Origin: RGIG4576 sp964536025
GTDB lineage: Bacteria; Bacteroidota; Bacteroidia; Bacteroidales; Muribaculaceae
Assembly (NCBI GenBank): GCA_964536025.1
Contig: CAZHXA010000004.1
Span: forward strand, 25,647-89,646
Direction of reading: 5' to 3'
DNA: 64,000 nt
Shown: one piece after another, positions 26,003 to 34,015 of the stretch
Numbering within the stretch: the first letter of the stretch is position 1
Layout of the letters: the number at the start of each line of letters is the position of its first letter
The notes under the pieces: model-generated
The model's database searches: none
Told to the model about the DNA's origin: nothing
Seen by the model: only the letters and a program-made list of their open reading frames with translations
Position numbers and translations under genes: made by a program

Positions 26003-28060
26003 ATGGCTGCATTAGAGAAAATTAGAAAAAGAGCAGTACTATTGACCGTAGTCATTGGTCTTGCTCTGTTGGCTTTCATCTTGGGCGACTTGATTAATTC
26101 CGGTCAAGCGTTCTTTGGTGATGGAAACACAATTGTGAAAGTCGGTGATGATAAAATCGACGCAATGGAGTTTCAAAAACGTTATGAAGAGGTAAGTGCA
26201 CAAGCTCAAAACAATGGTAATCAAATTGCCGATGGAGCTCTTCTTCAAAATAACGTTATTGAAGGTATGATTTCTGAAAAACTATTGGATAAGGAATTTG
26301 AGGAAGTAGGAATTTATGTTACCGACAATGAACTTACCGAAGCAATGACAGGAAAAAATGCAAACCCATATATGTTGCAATATGCTCAACAAATGGGATT
26401 TGAATCTCCTGCTCAATTATATGATTTCCTTTTCAATCCTGCTAAATATGGTGTTGCTGAAGCTCAAGTTGCTGAAGCAAAAGCTAATTGGGTGAAAATG
26501 GAAAACGAAATGGTTCGTTTGCTTAAACAAACAAAACTTCAAACTTTGATTGCAAGCATTTTCCAAGCAAACGACTTGGATAAAAAATCTTTGTTTGAAG
26601 AAAATGCCGTTACATCACAAGTTGCTTATGTAAAAGCTGATTATTCAACATTAAAAGACGAAGATTTTGAAGTCTCTGATGCTGATTTGAAATCGAAATA
26701 CAACAAGATGAAAAATATGTTCAGAATTGAAGGTGAACAACGCGTAGGTCATGTGCTTGCAGTAGATGTTGTTCCTTCGGCTGAAGATTTGGCTGCGTCA
26801 AAGGCGTTGGTTGATACTTCATTAGTTGTTCTTCGTTCAGAAGCAGGTGTTGACGGAATTCGTCATAATAGCGAATTGGTTATTGAAGAATCTGCAGTAA
26901 GATTGAGCGACATTCGTGACCCTCAAGTAAAAGAATTCATTGAAAAGGCTAAAGTGGGTGAAGTTAGCGAACCTAAATTTGTCTCAAATGAATATACTTT
27001 TGCAAAACTTACCGGAAAAAATCTTGAAGTAGACTCTGTAAATATAAATATGGTTACAGTACAAGGCGACAAGAAAGTTCAAGATTCTATAATGAATGTT
27101 TTAAATTCAGGAAAATCTTTTGCTGAAGTCGTAAACGGAAAGACTGTAAACGGAGAACAAGATGTATGGCAAGTGTTGTTGAACGTTGCTGATTCAGTTA
27201 AAACTAAAGTACTTGGTGGTGGAAATGAATATTTCGCTCTTACATCAAATGATCAAATGGCATACTTTGTGAAAGTAAATAAAAAAGTTGCTCCTAAAAA
27301 CATCTATGATGTAGCATTTGTGTCTCACAAGGTAGTTCCAAGTATTAAAACTGTAAATGACTTGCGTGATAAATTGCAATCATTCATCAATGAAAATAAT
27401 ACAAGTGAATTGTTGGAAAACAAAGCTGTTTCAGCAGGTTATCAACCAATGCAATGTGTTGTTTATAGCACAACACCACAAATAAACGGAATAGCTAACA
27501 CACGTAAAGCTGTTCAATGGTTGTTTGGTGCAACTAAGGGATCTGTTTCTCCTATCTTTGATAAGGAAAACAAAGATAAAATGGTTGTTGTTGCACTTGA
27601 TGATGTTTACGAAGATGACTATTTGCCGGTAAGTGATTCTCAAGTTAAAATGATGCTTACTCAAGTGGTTCGTTCTGACAAAAAAGGTGAAGCTCTTGTA
27701 GAAAAATATAATGGAAAAGCATCCGATTTGGAAGGCTATGCAAAATTAATGGAATCGAAAGTAGATACAGCACAAGTAACATTTGGTCAACCATATGTTC
27801 CGGGTCTTGGAATGGGAGAAAATGCGTTTGTTGCAAGTGTTGTAGCTGCTAAGGAAAATGAGTTAAAAGGAGTTGTCAAGGGTAACTCTGCTGCTTATGT
27901 ATTTAAGGTTGTTAAGCATGAGCACTCTCAACGAACTCCGGGCAGTGAAGTTGATCGTCAATTTGCTATGACTCGTGGTACCAATGCTGTAATGCAAAAC
28001 GTAGAAAGAATTCTTCGTAAAGCATCTAAAGTAGAAAACAACATGATTAAGTTCTTCTAA
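26003..28060 (+). CDS. PpiD-like membrane-anchored peptidyl-prolyl isomerase/chaperone
   Basis: 685 residues. A short basic N-terminus (LEKIRKRA) and one membrane helix (~12-32) anchor a large periplasmic part: a SurA_N-like chaperone region (~35-240, VKVGDDKIDAMEFQKRYEE) and a parvulin-like PPIase region (~340-450) followed by helices returning to the chaperone core. This is the PpiD/SurA layout of periplasmic folding factors for outer-membrane proteins, which fits a cell full of TonB receptors. The PPIase part is divergent, so it may be a chaperone without isomerase activity. Good promoter and terminator; monocistronic. Confidence 0.9.
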   Translation: MAALEKIRKRAVLLTVVIGLALLAFILGDLINSGQAFFGDGNTIVKVGDDKIDAMEFQKRYEEVSAQAQNNGNQIADGALLQNNVIEGMISEKLLDKEFEEVGIYVTDNELTEAMTGKNANPYMLQYAQQMGFESPAQLYDFLFNPAKYGVAEAQVAEAKANWVKMENEMVRLLKQTKLQTLIASIFQANDLDKKSLFEENAVTSQVAYVKADYSTLKDEDFEVSDADLKSKYNKMKNMFRIEGEQRVGHVLAVDVVPSAEDLAASKALVDTSLVVLRSEAGVDGIRHNSELVIEESAVRLSDIRDPQVKEFIEKAKVGEVSEPKFVSNEYTFAKLTGKNLEVDSVNINMVTVQGDKKVQDSIMNVLNSGKSFAEVVNGKTVNGEQDVWQVLLNVADSVKTKVLGGGNEYFALTSNDQMAYFVKVNKKVAPKNIYDVAFVSHKVVPSIKTVNDLRDKLQSFINENNTSELLENKAVSAGYQPMQCVVYSTTPQINGIANTRKAVQWLFGATKGSVSPIFDKENKDKMVVVALDDVYEDDYLPVSDSQVKMMLTQVVRSDKKGEALVEKYNGKASDLEGYAKLMESKVDTAQVTFGQPYVPGLGMGENAFVASVVAAKENELKGVVKGNSAAYVFKVVKHEHSQRTPGSEVDRQFAMTRGTNAVMQNVERILRKASKVENNMIKFF

Positions 28061-28092
28061 TTATTTGTGATAATAATTAAAAGTTTTAATAT

Positions 28093-28126
28093 AGCGGTAT
28101 GGTTTTCAGCCATATCGCTTTTTTTT
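28093..28126 (+). terminator. Terminator after the PpiD-like gene
   Basis: AGCGGTATGG (28093-28102), 7-nt loop, CCATATCGCT (28110-28119), T-run to 28126. Confidence 0.9.
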
Positions 28127-28156
28127 ATTTGTATAGTTGATATTAACTTTGCTATA

Positions 28157-28187
28157 TATGAAAATTGAAAAAAAATGCGTATTTTTG
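28157..28187 (+). promoter_or_regulatory. Probable promoter of the sufE-like gene
   Basis: TATG (28157-28160, weak -33), 19-nt spacer, TATTTTTG (28180-28187). It lies after the in-frame TTG at 28165, so the true start is the ATG at 28213. Confidence 0.45.
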
Positions 28188-28212
28188 GCATTATATTAAT
28201 AAATTATCAAAG

Positions 28213-28656
28213 ATGAGTGCAATAAATGCTGTTCAAGACGAGATAATTGAAGAATTCTCTGGCTTGAGTGATTGGATGGATAAATATTCCTATATAATAG
28301 AATTAGGTAATGCTGTTGAACCATTGGAAGAAAAATATAAAACCCCCGACAATATAATTGATGGGTGTCAAAGTCGTGTGTGGCTTGTTGCCGATGAAGA
28401 TAATGGGAATATTGTCTTTAAAGCCGATAGTGATGCCATTATTGTAAAAGGTCTTATTTCTTTGCTTATAAGAGTTCTTTCGGGACACACTCCACAAGAA
28501 ATACTTGATTCTGAATTGTATTTCATGAAAGAAATAGGTTTGCAAGAGCATTTATCTCCAACAAGAAGTAACGGCTTGCTTGCCATGATTAAGCAAATGC
28601 GTGTTTATGCTCTTGCTTATAAAGCAAAACTTGCTAATAATCAAGCAGAAAACTAA
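28213..28656 (+). CDS. sufE: SufE family sulfur-transfer protein
   Basis: 147 residues from ATG 28213, the usual length. SufE accepts a persulfide from the cysteine desulfurase SufS and passes it on for iron-sulfur cluster assembly. The acceptor Cys52 is in IDGCQSRVWL, the family signature, and the C-terminal helix with PTRSNGLLAMIKQMR is intact. The suf operon itself is not in this window. The POT transporter begins 35 nt downstream, probably on the same mRNA. Confidence 0.92.
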   Translation: MSAINAVQDEIIEEFSGLSDWMDKYSYIIELGNAVEPLEEKYKTPDNIIDGCQSRVWLVADEDNGNIVFKADSDAIIVKGLISLLIRVLSGHTPQEILDSELYFMKEIGLQEHLSPTRSNGLLAMIKQMRVYALAYKAKLANNQAEN

Positions 28657-28691
28657 AAAAAACTAAATATTAACGAATAATACTATTAATT

Positions 28692-30200
28692 ATGTTTAAG
28701 AATCATCCTAAAGGTCTTATCCCTGCGGCTCTTGCCAACATGGGAGAACGCTTTGGTTATTACATCATGAACGCCGTATTGGTGCTGTTCTTGTGTTCTA
28801 AATTTGGCGTAAGTGAAGAATCAAGTGCATTGATTTATTCATTTTTTTATGCAGGAATCTATGTCTTAAGTTTGGTAGGTGGATTAATAGCCGATAAAAC
28901 GCAAAACTACAAGGGTACAATTATGTCGGGTCTTGTGGTTATGGCATTAGGTTATGTTGCATTGTCAATACCAATCTTGGCAACAGCCCAAAACTCTACA
29001 TGGTTATTGGGGCTTACTTGTCTTGCTTTGTTCCTTATAGCATTTGGTAATGGTTTGTTTAAAGGAAATCTACAAGCAATCGTAGGTCAAATGTATGACG
29101 ACCCTAAGTATTCTAACCAACGTGACTCAGGATTCCAAATATTCTATGTGTTCATCAATATAGGTGGTCTTGTAGCTCCTTTTGTAGCTCCTTTATTGAG
29201 AAGTTGGTGGTTAAAGACTCATGCAATGGTTTATGACGCTGGGCTTCCTGCATTGTGTCATGAATATATTGCAAAAGGTGAATCTATGATGAATCTTGAC
29301 AATTTGAAAGCTCTAATGGCTCAATGTGGAGGTGATGTTGCAAATCTTCAAGCATCTTGTGCCGATTATCTTCAAATTTTCAATGAAGGTATACACTATT
29401 CATTCATGGCTTCCGTTGTGGCTATGTTGATTTCATTGGCAGTGTTTATTGCAACAAAAAATATGTTCCCAACTCCGGGTAAAAAAGAAGCTGCTGTAAG
29501 TGAAGATTATACTCCTGAAGAAAGAAGTGCGATGGCTACAGAAATAAAGCAACGTATATATGCTCTTCTTGCTGTTCTTGGTGTTGTTATTTTCTTCTGG
29601 TTCTCATTCCATCAAAATGGTACATCTTTGTCTTTGTTTGCACGCGATTTTGTTGATACATCGTCAATCGCTCCTGAAATATGGCAAGCAGTGAACCCAT
29701 TCTTTGTTATAGTGCTTACACCTATTGTAATGTGGATTTTCGGTTCTCTTTCAGCAAGAGGAAAAGAAATATCAACACCAAGAAAAATTGCAATTGGTAT
29801 GCTTATTGCCGGTATTGCTTATTTGTTCTTAGCTGTTTATTCATTCTCTATGGGTTATCCATCAGCTGAAGAATATCGTTCATTGCCGGTTGCTGATCAG
29901 GTTAAAGCCGGTCCTTGGGTTTTGATTACGTTATATTTCTTCTTGACTGTTGCCGAATTGTTTATTTCTCCTCTTGGTCTTTCTTTTGTTTCAAAGATTG
30001 CTCCTAAGCATTTACAAGGTTTGTGTCAAGGTTTATGGTTGGGTGCAACAGCTGTAGGAAACTTATTGCTATGGATTGGTCCTCTTATGTATAATGCAAT
30101 TCCTATTTGGCAATGTTGGACTGTATTCTTAGTTGTATGTGTTGTTTCTATGGGTGTAATGCTTGGCATGGTCAATTGGTTGGAACGCGTAGCCAAATAA
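28692..30200 (+). CDS. POT/PTR family peptide MFS transporter
   Basis: 502 residues, about 12-14 membrane helices. The proton-coupled oligopeptide transporter signature is present at the start: ANMGERFGYYIMNAVLVLFL, containing the E-x-x-E-R-F-x-Y-Y motif of helix 1 needed for proton coupling (here GERFGYY, with the first E replaced), and FKGNLQAIVGQMYDD on helix 4-5. An inserted soluble loop of ~45 residues (~195-240) lies between helices 6 and 7. It would import di/tripeptides. It ends at a strong terminator. Confidence 0.92.
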   Translation: MFKNHPKGLIPAALANMGERFGYYIMNAVLVLFLCSKFGVSEESSALIYSFFYAGIYVLSLVGGLIADKTQNYKGTIMSGLVVMALGYVALSIPILATAQNSTWLLGLTCLALFLIAFGNGLFKGNLQAIVGQMYDDPKYSNQRDSGFQIFYVFINIGGLVAPFVAPLLRSWWLKTHAMVYDAGLPALCHEYIAKGESMMNLDNLKALMAQCGGDVANLQASCADYLQIFNEGIHYSFMASVVAMLISLAVFIATKNMFPTPGKKEAAVSEDYTPEERSAMATEIKQRIYALLAVLGVVIFFWFSFHQNGTSLSLFARDFVDTSSIAPEIWQAVNPFFVIVLTPIVMWIFGSLSARGKEISTPRKIAIGMLIAGIAYLFLAVYSFSMGYPSAEEYRSLPVADQVKAGPWVLITLYFFLTVAELFISPLGLSFVSKIAPKHLQGLCQGLWLGATAVGNLLLWIGPLMYNAIPIWQCWTVFLVVCVVSMGVMLGMVNWLERVAK

Positions 30201-30224
30201 TAAAAAACGGTTGACTTAAAATAA

Positions 30225-30265
30225 ACAGAAGGGTTCAAATTCGATTTTGGACTCTTCTGTTTTTT
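30225..30265 (+). terminator. Terminator after the POT gene
   Basis: ACAGAAGGGTTC and GGACTCTTCTGT pair (7 bp plus an extension with one mismatch and a wobble) around a 12-nt loop, then five T. Confidence 0.75.
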
Positions 30266-30288
30266 ATAAAACACATACCCTCTAAGAG

Positions 30289-30945
30289 CTATTTGTCTAT
30301 GCCTGTTAAAGAGAGCTCTTTACCGAATATGTTATAAATGTTTTGTGCTATTGACTTAGATAAACATTCAATGCTTTTACCGCAAGCAAAGGCTAATACT
30401 GCGTAAATTTCTTCAATTTGGAGCAGTGATTCGTCGGTCTCGGCAAGAATTCGCTCTTCAGGAATTGCTTTAAGGGCTTCTGTATTGAATTTCTCTCCTA
30501 TGGATATATAAATGTTCTGTTCCGACAAGAATTGCCGTAAAACGTTGCTATTTGAATGAAATCCATGTATTATCCATGGCTGTTTCGGCTTGTATAGGTG
30601 ATGGATTTTAACAATGTTATTACTCGAACGTACGCAATGAATGATGAGGGGCTTGCGTAGAAGTTCTGAAAGCTCAATATGTTTTTCAAAGATTGTTTGT
30701 TGTATATTTAATGGTGTTTTGATGTTGGAATCAAGACCTGTTTCTCCAATTGCAATAACTTGTTGGCAGTTTGCTGCAATTGTTGCTATGCGATTAAATT
30801 GTTTTTCAATGTCAATGTTTTCAATATCCCATGGGTGAATTCCCACAGAGTATAGTAAGTTTTCAACCGGGATAAACGCGTCTGTATCGGCATTTATTAC
30901 GGCATATTTTTGCGTTTTTCGATGTGTGTGTACATCTGTAATCAT
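30289..30945 (-). CDS. TatD family metal-dependent hydrolase
   Basis: 218 residues, slightly shorter than E. coli TatD (~260) as in other Bacteroidales. All metal-binding motifs are there: DVHTH (His6, His8), GIHPW at 35-39, GETGLD at 67-72, IIHC at 101-104, HGFHS near 130 and ETDE near 168. Family members are 3'-5' DNases or RNases; a role in DNA repair or tRNA-like end trimming is possible. It is the last gene after rnpA and yidD, 14 nt after the yidD stop. Confidence 0.93.
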   Translation of the reverse strand: MITDVHTHRKTQKYAVINADTDAFIPVENLLYSVGIHPWDIENIDIEKQFNRIATIAANCQQVIAIGETGLDSNIKTPLNIQQTIFEKHIELSELLRKPLIIHCVRSSNNIVKIHHLYKPKQPWIIHGFHSNSNVLRQFLSEQNIYISIGEKFNTEALKAIPEERILAETDESLLQIEEIYAVLAFACGKSIECLSKSIAQNIYNIFGKELSLTGIDK

Positions 30946-30959
30946 GTAAGTTGTTTTTG

Positions 30960-31184
30960 TTAAGGAACAGGGTCGTAACCGCTACCGCCAAATGGGTGGC
31001 AACGGCATATACGTTTTATTGCAAGCCATAATCCTTTTATTATTCCGTATTTGCGTATAGCCTGTATCGCGTATTCACTACAAGTGGGCGTAAAACGGCA
31101 AGAAGGAGGGAACAATGGTGAGATACAGCATTGATAAAAGCGTATAGGAAGAATGATTATGGTTGAAAATATATGTTTCATCAT
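30960..31184 (-). CDS. yidD: Membrane protein insertion efficiency factor
   Basis: 74 residues. Short amphipathic N-terminus, then the conserved CCISPLFPPSCRFTPTCSEYA (read in parts) and HPFGGSGYDPVP tail that define YidD. It helps YidC-dependent membrane insertion. The start (31184) overlaps the rnpA stop by 4 bases, and this rnpA-yidD coupling is the classic arrangement. Two adjacent ATG codons are present. Confidence 0.96.
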   Translation of the reverse strand: MMKHIFSTIIILPIRFYQCCISPLFPPSCRFTPTCSEYAIQAIRKYGIIKGLWLAIKRICRCHPFGGSGYDPVP

Positions 31185-31597
31185 TCTTGTTTGTTATTCT
31201 CGTCTTTTGAGATGGTTTTATCTATTGAGTTTGTGATTTTTTTCAACAAACTTTTCATTCGTTCATCAATTGTTGCATAGTCACTTATTTCATCGCTTAA
31301 ATATATAAAAGCGATTTTAATAGATATGCCTTTTTCTTCAAGGTAGGGGAGTAAAGCCTCTCTATTTAATCGATATGCTTCCCTTATTCGGCGACGCAAA
31401 AGCACGCGATTTACGGCTTTTCTTACTTTCTTTTTGGGTATGGTTATGAGAAATTGTGCAGGAGTTTTCTCTTTTTCAGTTATACTGAATGCGGCTCTTA
31501 GTGGATAGCAAATAGCCGACTTTCCACCCTGAAATATATTATTTATTGCAGTGCGGCTACATAATTTTTCGTATTTATAAAGTCGGTTTCCGGTCAT
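31181..31597 (-). CDS. rnpA: Ribonuclease P protein component
   Basis: 138 residues from ATG 31597. A TTG at 31618 would extend it, but that codon lies in a TATTTTTG -7 box (31623-31616). The signature KKVRKAVNRVLLRRRIREAYR (in parts; the RNR-like basic helix) at about residues 60-80 binds RNase P RNA and pre-tRNA. The acidic/lysine tail is typical. rpmH is not next to it, unlike in many bacteria. Overlaps yidD by 4 bp. Confidence 0.95.
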   Translation of the reverse strand: MTGNRLYKYEKLCSRTAINNIFQGGKSAICYPLRAAFSITEKEKTPAQFLITIPKKKVRKAVNRVLLRRRIREAYRLNREALLPYLEEKGISIKIAFIYLSDEISDYATIDERMKSLLKKITNSIDKTISKDENNKQE

Positions 31598-31615
31598 TGT
31601 TTCGGTATTTATTTG

Positions 31616-31623
31616 CAAAAATA
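31616..31623 (-). promoter_or_regulatory. -7 box before rnpA
   Basis: TATTTTTG on the minus strand, 19 nt before the ATG at 31597. No clear -33 box. It decides against the upstream TTG start. Confidence 0.4.
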
Positions 31624-31630
31624 AGAAAAG

Positions 31631-31663
31631 AAAAACAGATGAAGATATCTTTCATCTGTTTTT
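31631..31663 (-). terminator. Terminator between hemD and rnpA
   Basis: Palindrome with arms ACAGATGAA / TTCATCTGT flanked by A5 and T5; works after hemD on the minus strand. Confidence 0.8.
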
Positions 31664-31692
31664 ATAGGATATTTCTTTTTTTGTTTTAAAAG

Positions 31693-32439
31693 TTATTTTC
31701 CTAATTCCTTTTTCAAGTACATGTCAAGAGCACTTGTCATGGAAGGACATTCCGGCGACGGAGCTTCAATGTCAAGACGGAAACCGCTGTCCTTAATGGC
31801 TTTAGCGGTAGCGTGTCCAAATGCACTTATTTTTATATCACCTTGTTCAAAGTTAGGGAAATTCTTTTTTAAAGAATCTATACCCGATGGGCTGAAGAAC
31901 ATAAGCATGTCGTAATCAAATGCTTCACCTTCTTCAAAATCGTTGCTCACTGTACGGTACATTACAGCCGTCGTATACGGTATGTTGTTGTCGTCAAGAA
32001 CAGAAAGAGTGTCCTTGTGTACATCGGCTACAGGCAATAAGAATTTTTCTTTAATATGCTTTGTGAGCGATGGAAGCAAATCATCCATTTTACCCGATTT
32101 GCCAAAGAATATTTTACGTTTGCGATATACAATGTATTTTTGTAGATAAAGAGCAATTGCTTCGGTTGTACAAAAATATTTCATTGTATCGGGAATAGTC
32201 ACGCGTGTTTCTTCGCATAGGCGAAAAAAATGGTCAATGGCTGTTCTCGCAGTAAATATAATTGCTGTAAAATCGGAAATGGAAACTTTTTGCTGACGAA
32301 ATTCTTTTGAACTTAAACCTTCTACTTTTATAAAAGGACGGAACACGATCTCTACCCCATATTTATGGGCGATATCATAGTAGGGCGATTTTTCAGATGA
32401 AGGTTTCGGTTGAGAAACCAGTATTTTCTTTATACTCAC
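31693..32439 (-). CDS. hemD: Uroporphyrinogen-III synthase family protein
   Basis: 248 residues from a GTG at 32439; the frame is open to 32550 but without ATG, and the extra part lies before a -7 box and inside the DUF4271 coding region. Starting VSIKKILVSQPKPSSEKSPYYDIAHK (in parts) fits Bacteroidales homologs. Two alternating Rossmann-like lobes are visible (IIFTARTAIDHF; LMFFSPSGIDSLKK; ISAFGHATAKAI), as in HemD, which cyclises hydroxymethylbilane. No other heme genes are nearby, and many Bacteroidales need external heme, so a different use of the fold cannot be excluded. Confidence 0.85.
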   Translation of the reverse strand: MSIKKILVSQPKPSSEKSPYYDIAHKYGVEIVFRPFIKVEGLSSKEFRQQKVSISDFTAIIFTARTAIDHFFRLCEETRVTIPDTMKYFCTTEAIALYLQKYIVYRKRKIFFGKSGKMDDLLPSLTKHIKEKFLLPVADVHKDTLSVLDDNNIPYTTAVMYRTVSNDFEEGEAFDYDMLMFFSPSGIDSLKKNFPNFEQGDIKISAFGHATAKAIKDSGFRLDIEAPSPECPSMTSALDMYLKKELGK

Positions 32440-32458
32440 GATTATTACTATATTTATA

Positions 32459-33202
32459 CTATGTAATTTCACACAAATAAATTGCCCCTGAAAGCATAAG
32501 AAATACAGGAACAATTTCGATGGTGCAAAGATACAAAATAAAATAGACACAAGAGTCGGAATTTTTGAAAAAAATCCTAAAACCCTTACTTATAAAGATT
32601 AAACGAGAGCAAAAGTATAGTAAAATAGAGCAATTTAGCATAATTGTGCTACTTGCCGGATATAAAATGGTGATGAATACCAAAGGGAATAAAAATAGTC
32701 CTAAAATGGATTGTGAAGATTTAAATCCATCTAGCCAAAGCCTGGTGTCTTCTTTGTCGCGTGCAAATACGAACCCTAAAATGTAGTATATTAGAAGTTG
32801 CAACAAAAGGAACGTCCCGTAGAGCAATGTGAGACTTAAAACCGATTTAAAGACATTTTCCGTCAGTGTAAATTCAGGATAATATTGGTTTATTGCGAGG
32901 TAAAAAAGCAGTCCCGACATGAGACTTGTATTAGATAATAGAGCCGTCATCATTTGTGTTTCGCTCATTGTGTGGTCTTCAAATGCATTTTGACGTTTTC
33001 GCACTGAGAACATGTGTTGGGCAAAATCGGCAACATACTTACGACCTGTACGAAATGATATTGCAAGGAAAAAGAAGACAAGCATAACAAGACCCATACA
33101 CCCGGTGTCATTAAGAGGGGTGTCGGTAAGAGGCAAAGCCTCCTTTCCTTGTGGAAGGGCTTTTATGGGAATTGTTTGTGTTATGGATTGCTGTGTAAAC
33201 AT
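32459..33202 (-). CDS. DUF4271 family membrane protein
   Basis: 247 residues. A Pro-rich cytoplasmic or periplasmic N-terminus (ALPQGKEALPLTDTP) then about seven membrane helices (e.g. CMGLVMLVFFFLAI; SLTLLYGTFLLLQLLIYYILGFVF in parts). It matches DUF4271, a Bacteroidetes membrane family commonly placed just before hemD, as here (stop 19 nt before the hemD GTG). No catalytic motif is known; a link to tetrapyrrole synthesis is only by neighbourhood. Confidence 0.85.
   Translation of the reverse strand: MFTQQSITQTIPIKALPQGKEALPLTDTPLNDTGCMGLVMLVFFFLAISFRTGRKYVADFAQHMFSVRKRQNAFEDHTMSETQMMTALLSNTSLMSGLLFYLAINQYYPEFTLTENVFKSVLSLTLLYGTFLLLQLLIYYILGFVFARDKEDTRLWLDGFKSSQSILGLFLFPLVFITILYPASSTIMLNCSILLYFCSRLIFISKGFRIFFKNSDSCVYFILYLCTIEIVPVFLMLSGAIYLCEIT
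32526..32533 (-). promoter_or_regulatory. -7 box of hemD inside the DUF4271 gene
   Basis: TATCTTTG on the minus strand, followed by GC. A TTG is 16 nt upstream, shorter than normal. Transcripts from it would reach GTG 32439 with an ~80-nt leader. Confidence 0.4.
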
Positions 33203-33205
33203 AGT

Positions 33206-33796
33206 TTAATATTTCGATTCCGTTTTGTTGTCAATGTTTCGGTCGATGGTCTTTAATATTTGTATAGCTTCTTCGGGCGTTTGAGATATATGCCACAATT
33301 TTGAATGAGATTGTTTCATAAAATTCTCAGCGACACAATGTTTAAGCATGGCAATTAAATGGTTGTAGTACCCATTGGTATTTAATATTATTATAACGCC
33401 ATGGAACAATCCTAATTGTTTCCATGTGATGATTTCAAGAAGTTCTTCAAGAGTACCGCATCCACCGGGAAGAGCTATTACAGCATCGGCAAGACGGCTC
33501 ATTGTTTCTTTTCTCTCGTGCATATTGGCTGTTATAATTGTTTCGGTTAATCCAGTGTGACACCAACCATTGTCTACCATGAATTGAGGGATTACTCCTG
33601 TTACATTACCTCCGTTATCAAGAGTTCCATCGGCAACAGCACGCATAAGACCGCAATTCCCGGCTCCGTATACGCAAGTTATATTTTCTTTCGCCAATAA
33701 TGAGCCAAGTCGATAGGCTGCATCTTTATAAACATTGTCAACCTTTTCACTTGAAGCACAAAATACAGTTATATTATCGTATTTATTTTCAATCAT
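33206..33796 (-). CDS. LOG family protein (cytokinin-type nucleoside 5'-monophosphate phosphoribohydrolase)
   Basis: 196 residues from ATG 33796; the open frame to 33862 overlaps a TACCTTTG promoter box. Rossmann fold with VYGAGNCGLMRAVADG and the LOG catalytic signature: MHERKETM at 93-100 (Arg, Lys) and PGGCGTLEE at 110-118. Plant and bacterial LOG proteins release the free base from N6-modified AMP; in bacteria many act on AMP-like purine nucleotides. The DUF4271 ATG is 3 nt downstream of the stop, so the two are co-transcribed. Confidence 0.93.
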   Translation of the reverse strand: MIENKYDNITVFCASSEKVDNVYKDAAYRLGSLLAKENITCVYGAGNCGLMRAVADGTLDNGGNVTGVIPQFMVDNGWCHTGLTETIITANMHERKETMSRLADAVIALPGGCGTLEELLEIITWKQLGLFHGVIIILNTNGYYNHLIAMLKHCVAENFMKQSHSKLWHISQTPEEAIQILKTIDRNIDNKTESKY

Positions 33797-33840
33797 AATC
33801 AAAATAAATTTTCGGTGTATCGATATTGATGTTGCCATTG

Positions 33841-33848
33841 CAAAGGTA
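33841..33848 (-). promoter_or_regulatory. -7 box of the LOG gene
   Basis: TACCTTTG on the minus strand, 44 nt before ATG 33796; -33 box not clear. Confidence 0.45.
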
Positions 33849-34015
33849 CGCAGAAAAAGCAATTAATCCTTTTAAAAGGGAAAAATATCAATCACTTTAT
33901 ACGGCAAAGCTGTTAAGCTTTCTCAAAGTTGCTCATTTTATGAGTTGTAAGTGTAAGATTTCGCTGTGTTTTTTCGTTTCTTTGTAGTATATTTGTAAGA
34001 AATTTATTTTTTAAC

